A DNA stretch of 42,179 nt from Bacteroidota bacterium (GTDB lineage: Bacteria > Bacteroidota > Bacteroidia > Chitinophagales > Saprospiraceae): contig JAKQHS010000022.1 of NCBI GenBank assembly GCA_029557915.1, positions 1-42,179 of the forward strand, written 5' to 3'. Shown here in pieces: positions 8,122 through 17,311 of the stretch. The translations under genes were made by a program, and so were the position numbers. Position 1 is the stretch's first letter, and every line of letters begins with the position of its first letter. The notes beneath the pieces are model-generated. The model ran no database searches, was not told the origin of the DNA, and saw nothing but the letters and a program-made list of their open reading frames with translations.

Positions 8122-9555
8122 ATGAGCGTTGTAGTTTCTCCATTTCGGGAACCATTGGTACGGGGGGGTAAGACCTATCACCAGATCACGGAAGATCTGT
8201 GCGCGGCCACCGAGCGGGCTCCCAGCCTGGCCTGGGTCTTGGCTTTCATAGCCGCCGGGTCGGCCTTAGCCTTTGGCTTGTTCTGTATCGTATGGACCAT
8301 ATGGGTCGGTATAGGAAGCTGGAACCTCAACCGGACGATCGGGTGGGGATGGGACATTACCAACTTTGTTTGGTGGATCGGTATCGGGCATGCCGGTACC
8401 CTGATTTCAGCCATCCTTCTTCTTTTCAGGCAGAAATGGCGCACCGGGGTCAACCGCGCCGCGGAAGCCATGACCATTTTCGCCGTGATTTGCGCAGCCC
8501 TTTTTCCCGGCATTCACGTCGGCCGGATCTGGGTGGTCTATTTTTTCTTCCCTTATCCCAATACCCGCGGCCCGCTGTGGCCCAATTTCAATTCACCCCT
8601 GCTTTGGGACCTTTTCGCCATATCGACTTATTTTTCCGTTTCCCTTTTGTTTTGGTATACCGGCCTGGTGCCGGATTTTGCCACGGTCCGCGACCGGGCC
8701 AAAGGATTCAGGAAGAAGCTTTATAATTTCCTTTCCTTCGGATGGACCGGCTCGGCGAAACACTGGCAGCGGTGGGAAGCCCTTTCGCTGGTTCTCGCCG
8801 GAATATCCACCCCGCTGGTGCTTTCCGTACATACTATAGTGAGCTTTGACTTTGCCACCTCGGTGATCCCCGGCTGGCATACGACCATTTTCCCGCCCTA
8901 TTTCGTGGCCGGGGCCATCTTCTCCGGTTTTGCCATGGTGCAGACGCTGATGCTGATGACCCGGAAAGTGCTGAAACTGGAAGACTACATCACCGTTAAT
9001 CACATCGAATCCATGAATAAGGTGATCCTGCTGACCGGTACGATCGTCGGCGTGGCTTACCTTACGGAACTCTTCATAGCCTGGTATTCCGGTTATGTGT
9101 ACGAACAATTCGCATTCTTTAACCGGGCCCTGGGACCCTACTGGTGGTCCTATTTCGGCATGATGGCCTGCAACGTGATTTCGCCGCAATTATTCTGGAT
9201 CAAGAAATTCAGAAGGAGTATTTACTGGACCTTCCTCATGTCCATATTCGTCAATATCGGGATGTGGTTTGAGCGCTTTGTGATCATTGCCACCACCCTG
9301 GCAAGGGATTACCTGCCCTCGAGCTGGAGCCTTTATTCCCCGACCTGGGTGGAGATCGGAATATTCATTGGTACGCTCGGAATTTTCTTTACCTGTTACC
9401 TGATCTTTGTACGGCTCGCCCCGGTGGTGGCCATTGCGGAAGTGAAACACATTCTGAAAGCGGCCGGCGACCAGTATGTGGATAAGAACAATGCCTATGC
9501 ACGGGAAGCCGCCCTGCATCCGCCGGTCCAGCATGAAACCGCCGGTCACCATTAA
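8122..9555 (+). CDS. actC: Alternative complex III subunit ActC (NrfD-like)
   Basis: ActC is an integral membrane NrfD/PsrC-type subunit of 477 residues with about ten hydrophobic segments, one of the two membrane subunits of the complex and a likely site of quinol oxidation. Typical family features are the TNFVWWIGIGHAGTLISA stretch near residue 85, FPGIHVGRIW, a conserved HTIVSFDFA region and a Trp/Tyr-rich C-terminal half. The protein ends in a histidine-containing tail (HPPVQHETAGHH). It lies between actB and actD in the standard act gene order. Confidence 0.95.
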   Translation: MSVVVSPFREPLVRGGKTYHQITEDLCAATERAPSLAWVLAFIAAGSALAFGLFCIVWTIWVGIGSWNLNRTIGWGWDITNFVWWIGIGHAGTLISAILLLFRQKWRTGVNRAAEAMTIFAVICAALFPGIHVGRIWVVYFFFPYPNTRGPLWPNFNSPLLWDLFAISTYFSVSLLFWYTGLVPDFATVRDRAKGFRKKLYNFLSFGWTGSAKHWQRWEALSLVLAGISTPLVLSVHTIVSFDFATSVIPGWHTTIFPPYFVAGAIFSGFAMVQTLMLMTRKVLKLEDYITVNHIESMNKVILLTGTIVGVAYLTELFIAWYSGYVYEQFAFFNRALGPYWWSYFGMMACNVISPQLFWIKKFRRSIYWTFLMSIFVNIGMWFERFVIIATTLARDYLPSSWSLYSPTWVEIGIFIGTLGIFFTCYLIFVRLAPVVAIAEVKHILKAAGDQYVDKNNAYAREAALHPPVQHETAGHH

Positions 9556-9578
9556 TTGAAAATAAGAAACCGATAAAC

Positions 9579-10100
9579 ATGTCATCACATAAAGAAGTCA
9601 TTTACGGACTGTACAACGACGAAGAGGATTTGCTCAAAGCCGTGAAGCAGGCCAATGCCATGCACCTGCCCATCATGGATGTGTTCAGCCCTTTTCCGGT
9701 ACATGGTTTGGACCCGGCCCTGCATCTGGCTGAATCCAGGTTGCACGCCGGAGGATTTGTATACGGCCTGCTGGGTTTGCTGACCGGTTTCCTGGGCATG
9801 ACCTGGATCTTTACCAAGGACTGGCCGATCATCTTTGGCGGAAAACCTTATTGGTCCGTTCCGGCCTTCATTCCGATCACTTTTGAAATGACGGTCTTGT
9901 TTGCCGCCTGGGGGATGACCATCACCTTTTATATTGTTTGCGGCCTGGGACCGGGCATCACCAACAAAGTGCTGGATGAGCGGATCACCGATGACAAATT
10001 TTGTATTGCATTCAATAAAGCCTCGCTCGGAGATACCGGTAAAGTCAACGAATTTTTCCGTTCGACAGGAGCCGCCGAGGTAAATACTAAAGTGTTGTAA
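9579..10100 (+). CDS. actD: Alternative complex III subunit ActD (DUF3341)
   Basis: This 173-residue protein fits the DUF3341 family. An N-terminal soluble part begins VIYGLYNDEEDLLKAV and is followed by the conserved segment MDVFSPFPVHGLD (about 33-45). Two membrane helices lie at about 58-78 and 97-121, and a short C-terminal tail follows. ActD is a small accessory membrane subunit of alternative complex III with no cofactor of its own; it packs against the NrfD-like subunits. The gene sits in the expected place between actC and actE, three bases before the actE start. Confidence 0.94.
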   Translation: MSSHKEVIYGLYNDEEDLLKAVKQANAMHLPIMDVFSPFPVHGLDPALHLAESRLHAGGFVYGLLGLLTGFLGMTWIFTKDWPIIFGGKPYWSVPAFIPITFEMTVLFAAWGMTITFYIVCGLGPGITNKVLDERITDDKFCIAFNKASLGDTGKVNEFFRSTGAAEVNTKVL

Positions 10101-10103
10101 ATT

Positions 10104-10868
10104 ATGAAGAACTATCTGTACCTATCCCTGATGGTCGCCGGGCTGAGTTTGATCTTAGCCTGTTCTCCGGCCGGAGGCAACCGGACCGGACACGAATTTA
10201 TGCCCGACATGGTTCACCCGGTGGGTTATGAGGCTAATTTTTACTCCTATTATTATTTCAACCGTTGGGGCACGAAGGAAGAATATAAGAAATTCGCTAC
10301 ACCCCGGCTGCCGGTCAAAGGAACCATTGCCCGGGGATATGCCGGCATGGCCGCCTCCGCAGCCGGCATCACGCCGAATGGTTCCGTACCTTATTATTAC
10401 GGGGATACCGAAGATGAAAGGGCGCGGGCGGCGCGTGAAATTATTGCCAATCCTTTCCCGATCACAGAGAAAGGGCTTGCCCGGGGCAAACAGCTTTATG
10501 ATATCAATTGCGGCATATGTCATGGTGAAAAAGCCGACGGCGGCGGTTACTTGGCACGCGAAGGAGGAAAATATCCGGTAGCTCCGGCAAATTTCAAGTT
10601 GGACACTTTTTACAATTCCACCAACGGGCGGTTTTATCATGCGATCATGTATGGTAAAAATATGATGGGCAGCTATGCCGATAAACTGTCTTATGAAGAA
10701 AGATGGCAGGTGATCCATTATATCCGTTCCCTCCAGGCAAAAGAAAAGAAACTGGCCTACGACGAACAGGTGAATACCTTTACTACCGCGGATATCCCCG
10801 GGAGCAAATGGCCCCCCGCAGAACCACAGCCCTCAATGCCCCAACCTGAAACCAATCCAAAACATTGA
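10104..10868 (+). CDS. actE: Alternative complex III subunit ActE, monoheme cytochrome c lipoprotein
   Basis: ActE is the mobile-like monoheme cytochrome c subunit that takes electrons from ActA. The N-terminus is a lipoprotein signal with Cys20 in LILACSPAG. The heme motif is CGICH at 136-140, and MM at 187-188 in the segment MYGKNMMGSY offers the axial methionine. The family segment with HPVGYEANFYSYYYFNRWG near residue 38 is typical. The C-terminus is proline-rich (PPAEPQPSMPQPE), probably a disordered tail. At 254 residues it is of ordinary size for Bacteroidota ActE. Confidence 0.94.
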   Translation: MKNYLYLSLMVAGLSLILACSPAGGNRTGHEFMPDMVHPVGYEANFYSYYYFNRWGTKEEYKKFATPRLPVKGTIARGYAGMAASAAGITPNGSVPYYYGDTEDERARAAREIIANPFPITEKGLARGKQLYDINCGICHGEKADGGGYLAREGGKYPVAPANFKLDTFYNSTNGRFYHAIMYGKNMMGSYADKLSYEERWQVIHYIRSLQAKEKKLAYDEQVNTFTTADIPGSKWPPAEPQPSMPQPETNPKH

Positions 10869-10885
10869 TCTTATAACGACCAGAC

Positions 10886-12370
10886 ATGGCAGATCTTCAT
10901 CATACATCGAGTGCGCAGACATCCAGCCAGCGGTTTGAGCTGACTACCACCGCACGGACCGTTTTATTATCCGGAGTGGGACTGGGCGTCCTTTCTTTGT
11001 TGTTGGTTTTTTTCAATGACGACCCCTTTCACACGCGGTTCTGGACCAATATTTTGCTGAATACGCTGTTCTTTACCGGAATTGCGTTATTCGCGCTTTT
11101 CAAATATTCCGCCGGGGTGGTCGCTTTCGGAGGGTGGTTTGTAGGGTTTAAACGGATTTGGGAGGCTTATTCCCTGTTTCTGATTGTTTCCCTGATTCTC
11201 CTCCTCGTCCTCGCCGGGGGCTTATACCTGGGTTATCATCATCTTTACCATTGGAATGACGCCGCGACGGCGTCCTCAGACCGGATCATCAGTGGCAAAT
11301 CGGGGTTTTTGAATAAGAATTTCTTCACTTTCTTTACGATCGTCGCCCTGGGGATCTGGATATACCTGGCCAGAAAATTAAGATCGATTTCACTGGATGA
11401 AGATGTAAGGGGCGATGCCTCGTATTCCCACCACAAAAAGTTGAGGCATTATTCATCACTGGCGCTTCCCCTCATCGGATTTTTGAGTGCGGCTTTTTTC
11501 TGGCTTTGGCTGATGTCCCTGGATGCGCATTGGTACAGCACCATGTTTGCCTGGTATAGTTCTGCCTCCGTCTTTGTGGCTATGCTGGCCCTGACCATTG
11601 GCATTATTCTTTATGTCAAATCCAAAGGCTACCTCCAGGAAGTGACTGCCGAGCATCTGCACGACCTGGGCAAATACACTTTCGCCTTCAGCATTTTCTG
11701 GACCTACCTCTGGTTCTCCCAATACATGCTGATCTGGTATGGAAACATTGGGGAAGAGACGATTTATTTCAGGACCCGCTTTGACCACTACAAGGTCCTG
11801 TTCTATGCCAACCTCGTACTGAATTTCCTCCTGCCTTTCCTGATCCTGATGCGGAACGATACCAAGAGGAAAACCGGCACCCTTGTTTTGGTGGCCATCC
11901 TGGTATTTTTCGGTCACTGGATTGACTTTTTCCAGATGGTAAAACCCGGCGCTCTCCATACTTCCCATGAACTGATCGAAAACCGGAGCAGTATGGGTCA
12001 ACTGGAGCAGCTGGAGGCTAAACCCATGGAGGTGAGCCAGGAAGAAGAAAGCCATGCCGGCGCGGCCGCTGATACCGGTCACACCGGTGCGGTAGCGGGA
12101 CAAAACATGGATACCGCCCATTCCGCCTCCGAACAGGCTCATGAGGCCAGCACGGAAGGTCATGCATCGACCGGAAACCACGGGGAAGACACACACGGCG
12201 GATCGGGATTTGTTGCGGGATTTACACTTCCCGGCCTGCTGGATCTTGGGGTGATGATTGGATTCCTGGCGGGTTTTCTCTTGTTCGTATTCCGGGAAAT
12301 GGGGAAAGCCCCGCTGGTACCTAAAAACGATCCTTATTATTCAGAAAGTTTGCATCACCATGTGATGTGA
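10886..12370 (+). CDS. actF: Alternative complex III subunit ActF with His-rich loop
   Basis: ActF is the second polytopic NrfD-like membrane subunit of the complex (494 residues, about ten hydrophobic segments). The core region with FWLWLMSLDAHWYSTMFAWY (about 205-224) and YFRTRFDHYKVLFYANL is diagnostic. Unusually, a hydrophilic stretch at about 383-440, between the penultimate and last membrane segments, is rich in Ala, Gly, Thr, Glu and His, with seven histidines spaced roughly every 5-13 residues. This looks like a low-complexity, possibly metal-binding loop rather than part of the conserved fold. The start ATG lies 17 bases after actE. Confidence 0.93.
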   Translation: MADLHHTSSAQTSSQRFELTTTARTVLLSGVGLGVLSLLLVFFNDDPFHTRFWTNILLNTLFFTGIALFALFKYSAGVVAFGGWFVGFKRIWEAYSLFLIVSLILLLVLAGGLYLGYHHLYHWNDAATASSDRIISGKSGFLNKNFFTFFTIVALGIWIYLARKLRSISLDEDVRGDASYSHHKKLRHYSSLALPLIGFLSAAFFWLWLMSLDAHWYSTMFAWYSSASVFVAMLALTIGIILYVKSKGYLQEVTAEHLHDLGKYTFAFSIFWTYLWFSQYMLIWYGNIGEETIYFRTRFDHYKVLFYANLVLNFLLPFLILMRNDTKRKTGTLVLVAILVFFGHWIDFFQMVKPGALHTSHELIENRSSMGQLEQLEAKPMEVSQEEESHAGAAADTGHTGAVAGQNMDTAHSASEQAHEASTEGHASTGNHGEDTHGGSGFVAGFTLPGLLDLGVMIGFLAGFLLFVFREMGKAPLVPKNDPYYSESLHHHVM

Positions 12371-12393
12371 TCAGATAAAATGTAAAAAATATT

Positions 12394-13893
12394 ATGACCG
12401 CTTTAGTCATTTTTGGAATCATTGCCCTGTTGGCCATCGTCGTGGTACAGATCGGGAAGTTGAGTGATCTCCGTTCCAAGATCATGGGGGAAGAAGACAT
12501 CCAGTATCAAAACAATGATATCACCGGTAAACTGTTGGTCCTGTTTATGGTGGGGTTCCTCATTTTCTGCGTGGTGTCGGCCCTTTATTATAAAAACTGG
12601 ATGCTGGGTTATGGCCCCCTCAAATCGGCGTCCGAACACGGAGGCAGCATCGATGGCTTGTTCAATACCACCTTGTTTTTCACCGGGATCGTATTTGTCG
12701 TCACCCAGGTCCTCCTGTTCTGGTATGCCTATAAGTACCGGAGCCAGCGCGGCCGCAAGGCGATCTATTTCCCCGGCAGCACCAAACTCGAACTGGTCTG
12801 GTCCATCGTGCCCTCCATCGTTCTGGTCATCCTGGTCGCCAACGGACTCATCGCCTGGAACGATATCATGGCGGATACCCGGCCTGAAGACAATGCGCTT
12901 GAAATCGAAGCCACCGGATACCAGTTTGCCTGGAATATCCGCTATCCCGGCCCGGATGGCGAGCTGGGCACCAAAAATTATAAAAAAATCACCGGGCTCA
13001 ACGGACTGGGGCAGGACTGGACAGACATTAAAAACCTGGATGATTTTAATGCCGACGAAATTGTATTGCCGGTAGGAAAAAAAGTGCGCGTCCGGATTAC
13101 TTCCAAAGATGTCCTGCATAACTTCTATTTGCCTCATTTCCGGGTCAAAATGGATGCCGTGCCCGGCCTTCCCACCCATTTTGTATTCACCCCGATAAAG
13201 ACAACGGAGGAATTCCGGGAAGGCCTCCGGCAGTATAAGGAATACCAGGCCCCCTCGGACCCCAACGACCCAGCCAGCGAACCGCTCTGGAAAACCTTCA
13301 ATTACGAGCTCGGCTGCGCTGAATTGTGCGGCATCGGCCACTATTCCATGAGGAGGCTGGTGCGCATCGTTTCCGAACAGGAATACGAGTCCTGGCTCGC
13401 CAGTCAGAAATCCACCTACATGACTTCCATCCGCAACAGCGATGAGGATCCTTTCAAAGGGCAATTGCTGGATGTTGAAGTCAAAGCCCGGAGGGATGCC
13501 TTTTTCAGTGAAGTGGATAAAATCATCAAGGATGACAACCTGATCGGCAAGGAAGCCCTTCGCCTGGAGAACATCCAGTTTGAAACGGGCAGCGATAAAC
13601 TGACCGCATTTTCCAAATATGAACTGGACAACCTTATTGAGCTCATGGTCAACAATTCAACCATGACCATTGAACTCAGCGGTCATACCGACAATACCGG
13701 CGATGCCGCTGCTAATCTCGATCTCTCCAACCGGCGCGCCGCCGCGGTCAGGGATTACCTGGTCAGCCGCGGGATTCAGGCTGAACGCATGAAATCCGTC
13801 GGTTACGGGCAAACCCGTCCGGTGGAACCCAACGATACGGAAGCCGGAAGGCAAAAAAACCGCAGGACCGAATTGCGAATTTTATCTAAATAA
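12394..13893 (+). CDS. coxB: Cytochrome c oxidase subunit II fused to OmpA-like domain
   Basis: Residues 1-340 are subunit II of an aa3-type oxidase. Hydrophobic helices lie at about 2-21, 45-66, 89-112 and 134-156, followed by the periplasmic CuA domain. The CuA ligands are all present: His242 (VLHNFYLP), Cys308, Cys312, His316 and Met319 in CAELCGIGHYSM. A linker with charged, probably helical sequence (about 340-387) leads to a complete OmpA-like domain at 388-499, with FETGSDKLT, SGHTDNTG (Asp433), SNRRAAAVRDYLVSRGI, VGYGQTRPVEPN and the closing KNRRTELRI. Asp433 and Arg447/448 match the peptidoglycan-binding residues of OmpA. The reading frame is continuous with no sign of a frameshift, so the fusion looks genuine. 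It is the first cox gene after actF. Confidence 0.95.
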   Translation: MTALVIFGIIALLAIVVVQIGKLSDLRSKIMGEEDIQYQNNDITGKLLVLFMVGFLIFCVVSALYYKNWMLGYGPLKSASEHGGSIDGLFNTTLFFTGIVFVVTQVLLFWYAYKYRSQRGRKAIYFPGSTKLELVWSIVPSIVLVILVANGLIAWNDIMADTRPEDNALEIEATGYQFAWNIRYPGPDGELGTKNYKKITGLNGLGQDWTDIKNLDDFNADEIVLPVGKKVRVRITSKDVLHNFYLPHFRVKMDAVPGLPTHFVFTPIKTTEEFREGLRQYKEYQAPSDPNDPASEPLWKTFNYELGCAELCGIGHYSMRRLVRIVSEQEYESWLASQKSTYMTSIRNSDEDPFKGQLLDVEVKARRDAFFSEVDKIIKDDNLIGKEALRLENIQFETGSDKLTAFSKYELDNLIELMVNNSTMTIELSGHTDNTGDAAANLDLSNRRAAAVRDYLVSRGIQAERMKSVGYGQTRPVEPNDTEAGRQKNRRTELRILSK

Positions 13894-13915
13894 CAAAAAA
13901 TAAAACTTCAACCCA

Positions 13916-15778
13916 ATGGCAGAAGTATTGGAAAATAAAGTAAATCTCCCGGATGTAGACCAGTTGATCCGGGAGCAGGGTTATGATGATCATTTTCATG
14001 AACATCATCATGGGGACAAATACCAGTCCGGCTTCATCAGCAAGTATATTTTCAGCATGGACCATAAGATCATCGCCCGTCAATTCCTGATCACGGGTAT
14101 GATCTGGGCGGTCATCGGGGGCCTGATGTCCCTGATCTTCCGGCTTCAGCTGGGCTTCCCCGAGGAAAATTTTGCCTGGCTCCGGCCACTGATTGGCCGG
14201 TGGGTGACCGTCAACGATGCCGGGGTGGGTACCATAACTCCTGAATTCTATTACGCCATGGTCACCATGCATGGAACGATCATCGTTTTCTTCGTATTGA
14301 CCGCGGGGCTCAGCGGCACCTTCAGCAACCTGTTGATTCCCTTGCAGGTTGGCGCCCGGGACATGGCTTCCCCGTTTTTAAATATGCTTTCCTACTGGTT
14401 TTTCTTCCTGTCCAGCATCGTGATGCTTTTATCCCTTTTCCTGAGTACCGGGCCCTTTTCCGGCGGATGGACCGCTTATCCTCCGCTCAGCGCCTTGCCG
14501 CAGGCTTCGGACGGGTCGGGCGCGGGTATGACGATGTGGCTGGTGAGCCTGACCTTATTTGTGGTATCGGTCCTGCTGGGCGGGATCAATTACATCACCA
14601 CCGTGCTTAACCTTCGCACGAAAGGAATGAGCATGTGGAAACTGCCTCTTCCGATCTGGGCATTTTTTACTACAGCAGTCCTCGGCCTTTTATCGTTCCC
14701 GGTATTGGTATCCGGATTCCTGCTCCTGTTTTTTGACCGCAGCCTCGGGACCAGTTTCTACCTCAGCGAAATTTTTGTCGGAGGGCAGGCCCTTGATTTT
14801 GCGGGGGGGAGCCCGATCCTTTACCAGCACCTGTTTTGGTTCCTGGGACATCCGGAGGTTTATATCATCATCCTGCCCGCTATGGGTATCGTTTCAGAAG
14901 TACTGTCCGTAAACAGCAGACGACCGATTTTCGGATATCGTTTTATGGTATACTCCATCCTGGCCATTGGTTTTCTGTCCTTCATCGTATGGGCCCATCA
15001 CATGTTTATGTCCGGGGTCAACCCATTTATCTCCAATTTCTTTGTCATATTCACCCTCATCATTGCGGTCCCCTCTGCGGTAAAGGTCTTCAACTGGCTG
15101 ACTACGCTTTATGGGGGAAATATCCGTCTGACTACGGCTGCCCTGTACGGGATCGGTTTTGTGAGCATGTTTATTTCAGGGGGGCTTACCGGGATCTTCC
15201 TGGGTAATTCAGCCATCGATGTGCAGCAACATGATACCTATTTTGTGGTGGCGCATTTCCATATTGTAATGGGCGTTGCGGCCATGTTTGGCATGTTTGC
15301 GGGGGTCTACCACTGGTACCCGAAGATGTATGGCCGGTTTATGAACGAAACCCTGGGTAAAATCCATTTCTGGGGGACCATGATCGGAGCCTATGCGATA
15401 TTCTGGCCAATGCATTATATCGGCATGGCCGGTGTGCCTAGAAGGTATTACCGCTTCGACACCTTTGAAGCCTTCAAACATTTTGGGGCCCTCAATAAGT
15501 TTATGACCATAGCTGCGATCATCGTTTTTGCCTGTCAAATCCTCTTTATTATCAATTTTTTCTACAGCATTTGGAAGGGGCGTAAGGTGACCAGCAGAAA
15601 TCCCTATAATGCCAATACCCTGGAGTGGACGACCGAAACCATCGTTCCCGGGCATGGCAACTGGGAAGGCAATATTCCCACCGTCCAGCGTTGGGCATAT
15701 GACTACAATAAAGATGAGAGGGAATTCATTCCCCAATATGTACCCGTCGGCCCGGATGAAAAAGACGAATCCCATTAA
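13916..15778 (+). CDS. coxA: Cytochrome c oxidase subunit I
   Basis: This is the catalytic subunit of the heme-copper oxidase, which reduces oxygen to water and pumps protons. It has 620 residues and twelve expected helices. Ligands visible are His119 (MVTMHGTI; low-spin heme), His312 with the cross-linked Tyr316 (GHPEVY, a type A1 signature), His361 and His362 (WAHHMF; CuB), and His447 and His449 (VAHFHIVMG; high-spin and low-spin heme). The cytosolic N-terminus has a His-rich patch (HFHEHHHGD, residues 26-34). There is no fused cytochrome c, which favours an aa3 oxidase docking to alternative complex III. Confidence 0.98.
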   Translation: MAEVLENKVNLPDVDQLIREQGYDDHFHEHHHGDKYQSGFISKYIFSMDHKIIARQFLITGMIWAVIGGLMSLIFRLQLGFPEENFAWLRPLIGRWVTVNDAGVGTITPEFYYAMVTMHGTIIVFFVLTAGLSGTFSNLLIPLQVGARDMASPFLNMLSYWFFFLSSIVMLLSLFLSTGPFSGGWTAYPPLSALPQASDGSGAGMTMWLVSLTLFVVSVLLGGINYITTVLNLRTKGMSMWKLPLPIWAFFTTAVLGLLSFPVLVSGFLLLFFDRSLGTSFYLSEIFVGGQALDFAGGSPILYQHLFWFLGHPEVYIIILPAMGIVSEVLSVNSRRPIFGYRFMVYSILAIGFLSFIVWAHHMFMSGVNPFISNFFVIFTLIIAVPSAVKVFNWLTTLYGGNIRLTTAALYGIGFVSMFISGGLTGIFLGNSAIDVQQHDTYFVVAHFHIVMGVAAMFGMFAGVYHWYPKMYGRFMNETLGKIHFWGTMIGAYAIFWPMHYIGMAGVPRRYYRFDTFEAFKHFGALNKFMTIAAIIVFACQILFIINFFYSIWKGRKVTSRNPYNANTLEWTTETIVPGHGNWEGNIPTVQRWAYDYNKDEREFIPQYVPVGPDEKDESH

Positions 15779-15811
15779 TCGCACCGGTATAAATGCATTG
15801 ACAAAAACCCG

Positions 15812-16723
15812 ATGGATTTGAAAACCGGCGAAACTTATACGATATCCTATGCGATGGATGGCCTGAAGGCCAAGGTGGGAGACCTGGGCCAATTGGTCAA
15901 ACACAAACTGACCTTTTTTGTAGTGCTCAGTTCGGTGGTCGGCTACCTGCTGGCGGCGACGGGAGAGATCCAGTGGTTTCAAGTGGTCCTGCTTGCCTTG
16001 GGTGGCTTTATGATCACCGGGTCAGCCAATGCCCTCAACGAGATCATCGAAAGGGATTATGATGCCCTGATGACCCGGACGGCCGGGCGTCCGCTGCCCT
16101 CCGGCCGGATGGAAGTCACGGAGGCCGTAATTTGGGCAGGCGTGATGGGCGTTGCAGGGATCCTTTTGTTGGCGTTCTTCAATCTGATCACGGCCGTTTT
16201 AGGCGCTGCCTCCCTGATCCTTTATGCTTTTGTTTACACTCCGCTGAAACGGATCACCCCGCTGTCTGTGGCTGTAGGGGCCATCCCTGGCGCCTTGCCT
16301 GCCATGATTGGCTGTATCGCCCTGGAAGGAAAAATCACCCTGCTGTCCATTACCTTATTTGGCATCCAGTTTTTCTGGCAGTTCCCGCATTTCTGGTCCA
16401 TAGGATGGCTTGGCTTTGACGAATACCGGAAAGCGGGTTACAAGATCATGCCGCTTCCGTCCCGGGAAAGGGACCACAGCATTGGCATGTACAGCATGAT
16501 ATATGCCTTGTTCCTGATCCCGATCAGCCTGATGTTTTTGTTCTACCCGGGAGTGAGCAATTATGCGGTTGCCGGCCTGTGCCTGGCGGCTTTTGGTTAT
16601 GCGGTGGCCGCCTGGGGGCTTTTTATACACAATGATCTGGCCAGGGCCAGGAAACTGTTGTTCACATCCTTGTTTTATTTACCCATTATTCAGATCATCT
16701 TATTGACAGATAAATGGCTCTAA
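15812..16723 (+). CDS. ctaB: Protoheme IX farnesyltransferase (heme O synthase)
   Basis: CtaB, a UbiA-superfamily prenyltransferase, attaches a farnesyl group to heme B to make heme O, the precursor of heme A used by the oxidase. It is polytopic with about 303 residues. Key motifs are NALNEIIERDYDALMTRT (the aspartate-rich prenyl-diphosphate site, about residues 74-90), AGRPLPSG, and YTPLKRITPLSVAVGAIPGA in the middle. The first 15-20 residues lack homology-like features; an internal ATG at 15854 may be the true start. The stop overlaps the following subunit III gene by ten bases. No heme A synthase (ctaA) follows. Confidence 0.95.
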   Translation: MDLKTGETYTISYAMDGLKAKVGDLGQLVKHKLTFFVVLSSVVGYLLAATGEIQWFQVVLLALGGFMITGSANALNEIIERDYDALMTRTAGRPLPSGRMEVTEAVIWAGVMGVAGILLLAFFNLITAVLGAASLILYAFVYTPLKRITPLSVAVGAIPGALPAMIGCIALEGKITLLSITLFGIQFFWQFPHFWSIGWLGFDEYRKAGYKIMPLPSRERDHSIGMYSMIYALFLIPISLMFLFYPGVSNYAVAGLCLAAFGYAVAAWGLFIHNDLARARKLLFTSLFYLPIIQIILLTDKWL

Positions 16724-17292
16724 CCCAATCAGGACCGGTCAACCGTTTTGGTATCCACCCGCAAAAATTTGCCTTGTGGGCGGCCATGGGAAGCATTGTC
16801 ATGATGTTTGCTTCCCTTACGAGCGCCTATGTGGTGAGGCGGGGTGCGGGCAACTGGCTTGAATACAAATTGCCCTTGCTGTTTTTCATCAGTACCCTTG
16901 TTTTACTGATCTCCAGCCTGACCCTGCATTGGTCTTATTCTTCTTACAAAAAAGGCCTGGAACTTCGATACAAATCTTTCCTCGTCGTCACGCTGCTTCT
17001 CGGGCTGGCTTTTGCCGTGCTTCAATACCAGGGTTGGCTTCAACTTTACAGTTATGGGATTGAATTAAAGGGAAATCCTTCGGGATCTTTCTTTTACGCG
17101 ATTTCCGGCATCCATTTGGCCCATATCCTGGGCGGACTTGCGGCCCTGACGGTAGCAGGCATTCATGCTTTCGGCTTGCCCTTTGCAGTCAGCGAAAAAA
17201 GACGGCACCGGTTTGAACTGGTTTGCCATTACTGGCATTTTGTCGATGTGCTCTGGGTATACCTTTTAACTTTTATGATCATTCAACAATAA
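16714..17292 (+). CDS. coxC: Cytochrome c oxidase subunit III, short form
   Basis: This is a heme-copper oxidase subunit III of 192 residues with about five hydrophobic segments. The family shows in FALWAAMGSIVMMFASLTSAYVV-type sequence near the N-terminus, SFFYAISGIHLAHILGG and the closing HYWHFVDVLWVYLL. It lacks the first two helices of the seven-helix mitochondrial type, as do many bacterial forms. The ATG lies within the end of ctaB (ten-base overlap), implying coupled translation. A second, longer subunit III gene follows immediately, a pairing found in Bacteroidota oxidase operons; each may be a separate subunit of the same complex. Confidence 0.93.
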   Translation: MALTQSGPVNRFGIHPQKFALWAAMGSIVMMFASLTSAYVVRRGAGNWLEYKLPLLFFISTLVLLISSLTLHWSYSSYKKGLELRYKSFLVVTLLLGLAFAVLQYQGWLQLYSYGIELKGNPSGSFFYAISGIHLAHILGGLAALTVAGIHAFGLPFAVSEKRRHRFELVCHYWHFVDVLWVYLLTFMIIQQ

Positions 17293-17311
17293 TTTTTACA
17301 ATTCTGCATAC

